NCBI RefSeq assembly: GCF_007830335.1
Contig: NZ_VLKU01000002.1
Location: 62,001-126,000 of the forward strand
DNA: 64,000 nucleotides
Direction: 5' to 3'
From: Paracoccus sulfuroxidans
GTDB taxonomy: Bacteria > Pseudomonadota > Alphaproteobacteria > Rhodobacterales > Rhodobacteraceae
Of this stretch, positions 56,565 to 64,000 are shown in pieces. Both the position numbers and the translations under genes were made by a program. The notes below the pieces were generated by a model. It made no database searches. It was given only the letters and a program-made list of their open reading frames with translations, and was not told where the DNA came from. The stretch's first letter is position 1; each line of letters begins with the position of its first letter.

Positions 56565-58526
56565 TTATTCGGCCGCTTCTGCTGCCGGTTCGACCAGCGC
56601 CACAATGTCCATCATGATGCGGTTCAGCTCAAAGTCCTTCGGCGTATAGACGCGGGCGACGCCCATCTTCAGCAGCGCCTCGGCATCGTCATCGGGGATG
56701 ATGCCGCCGACAACGACCGGGATATGGCCAAGGCCTGCTTCGCGCATCCGGTTCATCGTGTCGGCGATCAGCGGCAGGTGAGAGCCCGACAGGATCGACA
56801 GGCCGACGACATGCGCGTCATCGTCGCGCGCGCTTTCAACGATCTGCTCGGGCGTCAGGCGGATGCCGTCATAGGTGATGTCCATGCCGCAATCGCGGGC
56901 GCGGAAGGCGATCTGTTCGGCCCCGTTCGAATGCCCGTCGAGGCCGGGCTTGCCGACGACGAACTTCAGGCGGCGACCAAGGCGCTGGCTGACAGCATCG
57001 ACCGCCTCGCGGATCGGCTCAAGGCCCTCGGTCTGGTTCGAGGGGCTGGTCGAAACGCCGGTCGGGCCGCGATATTCGCCATGGACGTTGCGCATCACGC
57101 CCGCCCATTCGCCCGTCGTGGCCCCGGCTTTCGCTGCGGCAATCGAGGCGGGCATGACATTGCGCCCGGCATTGGCATCGGCGCGAAGCTGTTCCAGCGC
57201 GGCCTGCACCGCCGCCTCATCACGACCCGCGCGCCATGCGTCCAGACGCGAGATCTGTTCCTGCTCGACCGCCGGATCGACGACCATGATGCCGCCGTCA
57301 CCTGCGGTCAGCGGCGAAGGTTCGCCCTGCTGCCAGCGGTTGACGCCGACGACGATGGTTTCATTCGTCTCGATCTTGCCAAGGCGGGTCGCGTTCGATT
57401 CGACCAGACGCGCCTTCATATAGTCGATGGCCGCGATCGCGCCGCCCATGCTGTCGAGCAGTTCAAGCTCGTTGCGGGCGCCTTCCTTGAGCTCCTCGAC
57501 CTTCTTCGCGATGGCCGGGTTGCCGTCGAAGAGGTCGCCATATTCCAGAAGGTCGGTTTCGTAGGCGACGATCTGCTGCATCCGCAGCGACCATTGCTGA
57601 TCCCACGGGCGCGGCAGGCCAAGCGCCTCGTTCCAGGCAGGCAATTGCACGGCGCGGGCGCGGGCGTTTTTCGAAAGCGTGACGGCCAGCATCTCAAGCA
57701 GGATGCGATAGACGTTGTTTTCCGGCTGCGGCTCGGTCAGGCCAAGCGAGTTCACCTGAACGCCGTAGCGGAAGCGGCGATACTTCTCTTCCTCGATCCC
57801 GTAGCGGTTCAAGGTGATTTCGTCCCAAAGCTCGGTGAAGGCGCGCATCTTGCAAAGCTCGGTCACGAAGCGGATGCCGGCGTTCACAAAGAAGGAAATG
57901 CGCCCGACCATGTTCGGGAAATCCTCGGCGGGCACCTTGCCCTTGAGGTCGTCCAGCACCGCGATCCCGGTCGCCAGCGCATAGGCCAGTTCCTGTTCCG
58001 GCGTCGCACCCGCTTCCTGCAGGTGATAGGAACAGACGTTCATCGGGTTCCATTTGGGGAGGTTCTGCTGCGTATAGGCGGCAACGTCGGTGATCATCGT
58101 GAGCGAGGGTTTCGGCGGGCAGATATAGGTGCCGCGCGACAGGTATTCCTTCACGAGATCGTTCTGTACCGTCCCCTGAAGCTTCGAGACATCCGCCCCC
58201 TGCTCTTCCGCGACCGCGATATAGAGCGAGAGCAGCCAAGGCGCCGTCGCGTTGATCGTCATCGAGGTGTTCATCTGTTCAAGCGGGATCTGGTCAAAGA
58301 GGGCCCGCATGTCGCCCAAGTGGCAGATCGGCACGCCGACTTTCCCGACTTCGCCCCGCGCAAGGACGTGATCGCTGTCATAGCCGGTCTGAGTCGGCAG
58401 GTCGAAAGCGACCGAAAGGCCGGTCTGCCCCTTCGACAGGTTGCTGCGGTAAAGTTCGTTCGATTTCTTGGCGGTGGAGTGACCCGCATAGGTGCGGAAC
58501 AGCCAGGGTTTGTCTTTCTCGGCCAT
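56565..58526 (-). CDS. ecm: Ethylmalonyl-CoA mutase
   Basis: A 653-residue B12-dependent mutase. The N-terminal barrel starts KPWLFRTYAGHSTAKKSNEL and QTGLSVAFDLPTQTGYDSDH. The C-terminal B12 domain has the DxHxxG motif in GKPGLDGHSNGAEQIAFRARD. This layout in a single chain matches Ecm/MeaA, which isomerises ethylmalonyl-CoA to methylsuccinyl-CoA, better than methylmalonyl-CoA mutase. Location beside ccr supports this. The start at 58526 is preceded by the CA gene's end 168 bases away. Confidence 0.92.
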   Translation of the reverse strand: MAEKDKPWLFRTYAGHSTAKKSNELYRSNLSKGQTGLSVAFDLPTQTGYDSDHVLARGEVGKVGVPICHLGDMRALFDQIPLEQMNTSMTINATAPWLLSLYIAVAEEQGADVSKLQGTVQNDLVKEYLSRGTYICPPKPSLTMITDVAAYTQQNLPKWNPMNVCSYHLQEAGATPEQELAYALATGIAVLDDLKGKVPAEDFPNMVGRISFFVNAGIRFVTELCKMRAFTELWDEITLNRYGIEEEKYRRFRYGVQVNSLGLTEPQPENNVYRILLEMLAVTLSKNARARAVQLPAWNEALGLPRPWDQQWSLRMQQIVAYETDLLEYGDLFDGNPAIAKKVEELKEGARNELELLDSMGGAIAAIDYMKARLVESNATRLGKIETNETIVVGVNRWQQGEPSPLTAGDGGIMVVDPAVEQEQISRLDAWRAGRDEAAVQAALEQLRADANAGRNVMPASIAAAKAGATTGEWAGVMRNVHGEYRGPTGVSTSPSNQTEGLEPIREAVDAVSQRLGRRLKFVVGKPGLDGHSNGAEQIAFRARDCGMDITYDGIRLTPEQIVESARDDDAHVVGLSILSGSHLPLIADTMNRMREAGLGHIPVVVGGIIPDDDAEALLKMGVARVYTPKDFELNRIMMDIVALVEPAAEAAE

Positions 58527-58693
58527 CTGAACGCCTTCGCAACAATATTACAGTTGGGTATTGGTTAGAGACATAATCATACCCTGTCAATTCGCCGCGA
58601 TGCAGAATCGCCGAGGCCTCAGCCTTCTGGATAGGGTACGCCGCCATGCGGCATTTGCCCGTCCGCCGCCATGACGCGCGGACGGGCGCAGGC

Positions 58694-59428
58694 TTATTCT
58701 GCGGGCTCAACCAGCAGGCGGCCATGCAGTTCCTGCGGCGGGCGCGCATTCTCGCCCATCGCCTTCGACAGGGCGGCAATCTGCTCGGCCGAGGCCGTCA
58801 CCGGCTGCTTCACCACATGCCAGGCCACGCCCTCACTGCAGGGCGGCGTCGTCAGCGAGCCGGAATAGCGGTAGATCGCACGATCTTCGGGCAGGAACTT
58901 CGCGGGTTCGAACGAGGCACCCTCAACGGCGGCCTCTTCGCCCGCCTTGGGAAATTCGACCGGAAGTGCGGCCAAACCTGCGTTTTCAGCGCCTTCCTCG
59001 ATCAGAATGCCCAGAACCGCCAGCTTTCCATCGGCCGATTTGTGCACCAGATGCAGTTCCGCCGGGTAGGTCTTGCCGTCGAGGACATGCTCGCTGGGTG
59101 TATGGAAATGGCCCTGCACCAGATCGAACTTCTCGCCCGCCTCGGTGAAACCGCCGCCCGCCTGACCGTCCAGCTGAAGGGTCAGCCCGGTGTTCAGCAC
59201 CTTCAGGGGCACCGCATAATAGGCCAGATCAAGCTGCAAATCGCCCGCAGCATTGGCGGCTTTCAGATCAATGGGCGATTGCATCGTGCCCGCAGCACAG
59301 GTCTCGTAATCCGAGGCGAGCATCGCCCAATGGTCTGGTCCCTTCTCGCCGGTATATCCCCAATCCGCCTCACCCTGAGCGAGAGCAAGGCTGGGCAGAA
59401 ACAACACAGGGATGATCGCTATTTTCAT
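58694..59428 (-). CDS. Alpha-class carbonic anhydrase, exported
   Basis: A 244-residue protein with a signal peptide (MKIAIIPVLFLPSLALAQ). Zn ligands and family motifs are in QGHFHTPSEHVLDGK (two His, with the HFHTPSEH core) and PAELHLVHKS (third His), plus YRYSGSLTTPPCSEGVAWHV. The substrate is CO2/bicarbonate in the periplasm. It lies between ecm and the divergent ccr, and could help supply CO2 for the carboxylation by Ccr. The ATG at 59428 has GGA seven bases upstream; a TTG four codons earlier is possible. Confidence 0.92.
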   Translation of the reverse strand: MKIAIIPVLFLPSLALAQGEADWGYTGEKGPDHWAMLASDYETCAAGTMQSPIDLKAANAAGDLQLDLAYYAVPLKVLNTGLTLQLDGQAGGGFTEAGEKFDLVQGHFHTPSEHVLDGKTYPAELHLVHKSADGKLAVLGILIEEGAENAGLAALPVEFPKAGEEAAVEGASFEPAKFLPEDRAIYRYSGSLTTPPCSEGVAWHVVKQPVTASAEQIAALSKAMGENARPPQELHGRLLVEPAE

Positions 59429-59644
59429 TTTATTTTCCAAGCATTAACAAAACAAACGCCCGGACCATACTCAGCTTGCCGTAAGGGAAACAGTCCCATA
59501 AATCCGGGCTGCACCTTTCCGCCGAGGACGTTTGGATGGGACATAATATTTCAAATTTTCGCTCTCTGCAGTTGCATTGTTTCAAAGTGAATCGTAAATG
59601 TTCCCCATGAAGCCGATTCTGCAATGCGGCAATGGAGATTTGTG

Positions 59645-60934
59645 ATGGCTTTGGATCAACCCACCCCGATCGCACCCTATGATGCGCCGGAGAAAGATCT
59701 TTACGAAATCGGCGAGATGCCACCGCTCGGCTATGTCCCCAAGCAGATGTACGCCTGGGCGATCCGCCGCGAACGTCATGGTGAGCCGGACAAGGCCATG
59801 CAGGTCGAAGTCGTCGAGACCCCGACGATCGACTCGAACGAGGTGCTGGTTCTGGTGATGGCCGCGGGCGTCAACTACAACGGCATCTGGGCCGGTCTTG
59901 GCGTGCCGATCAGCCCCTTCGACGGCCATGGCGCCCCCTATCACATCGCGGGCTCGGACGCTTCGGGCATCGTCTGGGCCGTGGGCGACAAGGTGAAGAA
60001 CTGGAAAGTGGGCGACGAGGTCGTGATCCACTGCAACCAGGACGACGGCAATGACGAGGAATGCAACGGCGGCGACCCGATGTATTCGCCGACCCAGCGG
60101 ATCTGGGGCTATGAGACGCCGGATGGCTCGTTCGCGCAGTTCACCCGCGTGCAGGCGCAGCAGCTGATGCATCGCCCCAAGCACCTGACCTGGGAAGAAT
60201 CGGCCTGCTACACGCTGACGCTGGCCACCGCCTATCGCATGCTCTTCGGTCACGAGCCGCATGAGTTGAAGCCCGGCATGAACGTGCTGGTCTGGGGCGC
60301 CTCGGGCGGTCTTGGCTCCTATGCGATCCAGCTGATCAATGCCGCTGGCGGCAATGCGATCGGCGTGATCTCGGAAGAGGACAAGCGCGATTTCGTCATG
60401 GGCCTTGGGGCCAAGGGCGTCATCAACCGCAAGGACTTCAAATGCTGGGGGCAACTGCCCACCGTGAACACGCCCGAATACAAGGAGTGGTTCACCGAGG
60501 CGCGCAAGTTCGGCAAGGCCATCTGGGACATCACCGGCAAGGGCAACAACGTCGACATCGTCTTCGAGCACCCCGGCGAGGCGACCTTCCCGGTCTCGAC
60601 GCTGGTCTGTAAAAAAGGCGGCATGGTCGTGATCTGCGCCGGCACCACCGGCTTCAACTGCACCTTCGACGTGCGCTACATGTGGATGCACCAGAAGCGC
60701 CTGCAGGGCTCGCACTTTGCGCATCTGAAGCAGGCCGCGGCCGCGAACCGCCTGATGCTGGAGCGTCGCCTTGATCCCTGCATGTCCGAGGTCTTCCCCT
60801 GGGCCGAGATCCCGGATGCGCATATGAAAATGTACAAGAACCAGCACAAACCCGGCAACATGTCGGTGCTGGTTCAGGCGCCGACGACCGGCCTGCGCAC
60901 CTTCGAGGACGCGCTGGAAGCCGGTCGCCGCTGA
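59645..60934 (+). CDS. ccr: Crotonyl-CoA carboxylase/reductase
   Basis: A 429-residue MDR-family enzyme that reduces crotonyl-CoA while fixing CO2 to give ethylmalonyl-CoA, the key step of the ethylmalonyl-CoA pathway. It opens MALDQPTPIAPYDAPEKDLYE and has the family's GAPYHIAGSDASGIVWAVGD, the ECNGGDPMYSPTQRIWGYETPDGSFAQF segment and the NADP-binding VWGASGGLGSYAIQL. GGAG precedes the ATG. It ends ten bases from the convergent membrane gene's possible extended stop. Confidence 0.94.
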   Translation: MALDQPTPIAPYDAPEKDLYEIGEMPPLGYVPKQMYAWAIRRERHGEPDKAMQVEVVETPTIDSNEVLVLVMAAGVNYNGIWAGLGVPISPFDGHGAPYHIAGSDASGIVWAVGDKVKNWKVGDEVVIHCNQDDGNDEECNGGDPMYSPTQRIWGYETPDGSFAQFTRVQAQQLMHRPKHLTWEESACYTLTLATAYRMLFGHEPHELKPGMNVLVWGASGGLGSYAIQLINAAGGNAIGVISEEDKRDFVMGLGAKGVINRKDFKCWGQLPTVNTPEYKEWFTEARKFGKAIWDITGKGNNVDIVFEHPGEATFPVSTLVCKKGGMVVICAGTTGFNCTFDVRYMWMHQKRLQGSHFAHLKQAAAANRLMLERRLDPCMSEVFPWAEIPDAHMKMYKNQHKPGNMSVLVQAPTTGLRTFEDALEAGRR

Positions 60935-61068
60935 GAGGCCCGCTTAATTGCCATCAGCCGGGGCGTGAGAAATCGCGTCCCGGCAAAACTTTTCAGCAAT
61001 CGCCCCGGCATCACACCCTTTCGCGATCAAGTTGCCCACCTGCTGGACCATGTCCGCGCTGACATCCT

Positions 61069-61587
61069 TCAAGTCGTCTTGTCCGAGAACCAAGAAGACG
61101 AGAAAACATAGAGCATTGCGACGCCCCCCATCGGAAGGGCAAGCAGGGCGCTAAGCCACATCCGCTTGACGCGGATCGAGGAAAAGGCCGGAAGGATCGT
61201 CAGAAACGCAACCAGCATGGCGGTCGCGGTCAATAGAGTGGCCAAGCAGGTGACCGAATAATAGTAAGCGTCTGGAATAACTTCGCCGGGATTCTCAGGG
61301 AACGCCCTCCGTGCACGTCCGAATGCGTCAGCGATAAGCTGCATAGGATAGGAAACGCCGCCAATAATGACAAAAGCCCCAAAACGAGTCGCGACTCGGT
61401 CGATGATGACGTTCACGTCAGGCTTTTGAGGCGGCGCATTATCATCAATCTTTGGTCGTAAATCTGCAGTCCTAGCCGGTTTTTCGGTGTCCGGTTTTGC
61501 ATCAGACGCCTTGCCCTTCCCTGCCGCCAACATAAGGATGCCAGCAAGCGACAGCAGCGCCAATCGCGGTAAAATAGCACCTCCCAC
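61069..61587 (-). CDS. Small membrane protein with a probable frameshift near its end
   Basis: A 172-residue protein with an N-terminal signal-like segment (MGGAILPRLALLSLAGILML), a charged linker, and two or three membrane helices (SVTCLATLLTATAMLVAFLTIL, MWLSALLALPMGGVAMLYVF). It ends abruptly in SSSWFSDKTT. If one base is added in the run at 61103-61106, the frame continues as FLVLGQDDLKDVSADMVQQV and on to a stop at 60944, with GC-rich codons and a proper helix. The ORF as read is therefore likely truncated. Family unknown. Confidence 0.6.
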   Translation of the reverse strand: MGGAILPRLALLSLAGILMLAAGKGKASDAKPDTEKPARTADLRPKIDDNAPPQKPDVNVIIDRVATRFGAFVIIGGVSYPMQLIADAFGRARRAFPENPGEVIPDAYYYSVTCLATLLTATAMLVAFLTILPAFSSIRVKRMWLSALLALPMGGVAMLYVFSSSWFSDKTT

Positions 61588-61703
61588 GAAACAATCCCCT
61601 TAAGCAAAATACTGATTGTCATTGATTTTATCATCTTCGCGAGGCAAGTTCGCGACCTTGGGCATCTCCCCCTCATCAAGACGACTTCGGGCATTTTGTA
61701 TGA

Positions 61704-63146
<1,443 letters not shown>

Positions 63147-63176
63147 CCGATCCCGCCGGATCGCCCAATCATTGAC

Positions 63177-63205
63177 GCGGGGCCGCTTGTCACAGGCGGC
63201 CCCGC
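63177..63205 (+). terminator. Hairpin after gdhA
   Basis: GCGGGGCCGC / GCGGCCCCGC, a perfect 10-bp stem with a 9-base loop, 30 bases after the stop. No T run, so Rho-independent action is uncertain. Confidence 0.6.
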
Positions 63206-63247
63206 TGAGTATTCGGCCCGAAGCCCTGCGTTTTTCCGGACCGAACG

Positions 63248-63853
63248 ATGCTGATCTTCATTCCCGCGCGCCTGACCCTGCTGTCGCTTCCCAAGACCGG
63301 AACGACCGCGCTGGAGGTTGCGCTTTCGGATCGCGCCGACATCGCATTTCGCTCGGCCCCCGAGATCAAGCACCTGAACCTGCGCCAGTACCGGCGCAAC
63401 ATCCGCCCCCTGCTCACCCCCTTCGGCGCGCCCGAGTTCGAGACCGTCGCCACCATGCGCGACCCGATCGACTGGCTGCGCAGCTGGTACCGCTTTCGCA
63501 CGCGGGATGCGCTGATCGGGCATGCGAACAGCACCGTGCAGGTCAGTTTCGAACAGTTCATCGAGGCCTGGCTGCGCCCGATGGAGGAGCGTCCGGCCTA
63601 TGCCCGGATCGGGCGGCAATCGGATTTTCTGCGCAACGGCCATGGTCATGTCGCGATCACCCATCTGTTCCGCTATGAGGCGATGGATGCGCTGCTGAAG
63701 TTTCTGGGCCAGCGTCTGGGCAGCCCGGTCACGCTTGAGAGCAAGAACGTCTCACCCCGCACGGTGACCGATCTGAGCCCGGCGCTGGAGGCGCGGCTGC
63801 GCGAGGCGCTGGCCGCCGAATTCGAGGTTTGGGAGAGCGCCCGGGTGGAATGA
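63248..63853 (+). CDS. Sulfotransferase-like protein
   Basis: A 201-residue protein with LSLPKTGTTALE at residues ~12-23, the PAPS 5'-phosphosulfate loop (PK-x-GTT) of sulfotransferases, and ATMRDPIDWLRSWYRF, which fits the 3'-phosphate-binding R/S pair. It is shorter than most sulfotransferases, so the acceptor domain is minimal. It could transfer sulfate to a carbohydrate or other acceptor. The convergent RatA-like gene follows. Confidence 0.8.
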   Translation: MLIFIPARLTLLSLPKTGTTALEVALSDRADIAFRSAPEIKHLNLRQYRRNIRPLLTPFGAPEFETVATMRDPIDWLRSWYRFRTRDALIGHANSTVQVSFEQFIEAWLRPMEERPAYARIGRQSDFLRNGHGHVAITHLFRYEAMDALLKFLGQRLGSPVTLESKNVSPRTVTDLSPALEARLREALAAEFEVWESARVE

Positions 63854-63857
63854 GGCC

Positions 63858-64000
63858 TCAGCCGTAAAGGGCGCGGGCGCGTTCCTCGAAGGCGCGCACG
63901 ATGCGCGACATCGCCTCGCCAAAGACGACACCGATCACCTTGCCGAGGATCGCGTTGCGAAATTCGAAATCGACGAAGAAATCGACCTGCACCCGGTGGT
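63858..64000 (-). CDS. RatA/Coq10-type SRPBCC protein, C-terminal part
   Basis: Only the last 46 residues are in the window, ending ARALYG before the stop at 63858. The reverse-strand translation HRVQVDFFVDFEFRNAILG, then VVFGEAMSRIVRAFEERARAL, matches the C-terminus of ubiquinone-binding/RatA family SRPBCC proteins common in Rhodobacteraceae. The N-terminus lies beyond the window. The family name 'toxin' is doubtful here; a Coq10-like lipid-binding role is more likely. Confidence 0.8.
   Translation of the reverse strand, partial: HRVQVDFFVDFEFRNAILGKVIGVVFGEAMSRIVRAFEERARALYG

Noticed and set aside
58527-58570. A promoter TTGACA-17-TAACCA before ecm
   Set aside because: The -10 is weak and other boxes nearby fit equally well, so no single promoter could be chosen.

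Overview
The window reads as a chromosomal segment of a GC-rich alphaproteobacterium of the Rhodobacteraceae, most likely Paracoccus or a close relative. This rests on gene content and order: MipZ instead of Min proteins, a lipoyl domain on the pyruvate dehydrogenase E1 beta subunit, the ethylmalonyl-CoA pathway genes ecm and ccr, the fabZ-lpxA-lpxI-lpxB lipid A cluster, a MoxR/DUF58/DUF4159 cluster, and rpsP-rimM-trmD-rplS next to ffh. I see no rRNA, tRNA, CRISPR array, insertion sequence or prophage. The segment is mostly core genome, with a few genes whose base composition looks foreign.

Layout. 1-4.3 kb: end of an M19 dipeptidase, a GST, parE overlapping a ChaC-type cyclotransferase, and a YnfA-type membrane protein. 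4.3-5.2 kb: an AT-rich orphan with an HNH-like start. 5.1-7.6 kb: PAP2 phosphatase, lolD and lolC/E. 7.7-8.3 kb: a second atypical orphan with a HEPN-like R-x4-H motif. 8.3-10.4 kb: two overlapping Lrp regulators divergent from ilvC. 10.5-12.5 kb: a glycine-betaine-type binding protein, and a TetR regulator with two operator-like sites next to a small ORF. 12.6-18.3 kb: a TerC/CBS membrane protein, ridA, and the lipid A genes. 18.3-25.1 kb: a five-gene overlapping MoxR-DUF58-BatA-like-DUF4159-glutamine-amidotransferase-like operon. 25.2-29.8 kb: DUF1285, hydroxypyruvate isomerase, a 780-residue tandem ALDH and deoC.

29.8-37.7 kb is the least explained part. It is an eight-gene minus-strand operon, mostly joined by ATGA or TGATG overlaps. 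It encodes a cytosolic coiled-coil protein, an unknown 379-residue protein, a putative glycolipid-binding protein (DUF1089), an AAA+ ATPase with a long N-terminal domain, a membrane coiled-coil protein, an unknown 461-residue protein, a small membrane protein and a DUF1523-like membrane protein. The context suggests an AAA+ driven envelope machine. I know of no assigned function, and it is my main candidate for an undescribed system.

37.8-43.9 kb: M20 deacylase, SRPBCC protein, FtsB-like protein and pdhABC. 44-48.3 kb: an RND pump with its adaptor. 48.4-50 kb: mipZ divergent from a two-gene small-ORF operon with an inverted repeat in its promoter. 50-55.1 kb: a minus-strand translation and secretion cluster from ffh to rpmE, whose ffh leader can fold into three hairpins. 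55.6-61 kb: an EamA exporter, then ecm, an alpha carbonic anhydrase and ccr, which together suggest CO2-linked C2 assimilation. A small membrane gene convergent with ccr appears frameshifted. 61.8-64 kb: NADP-type glutamate dehydrogenase, a sulfotransferase-like protein and the end of a RatA/Coq10-type gene.
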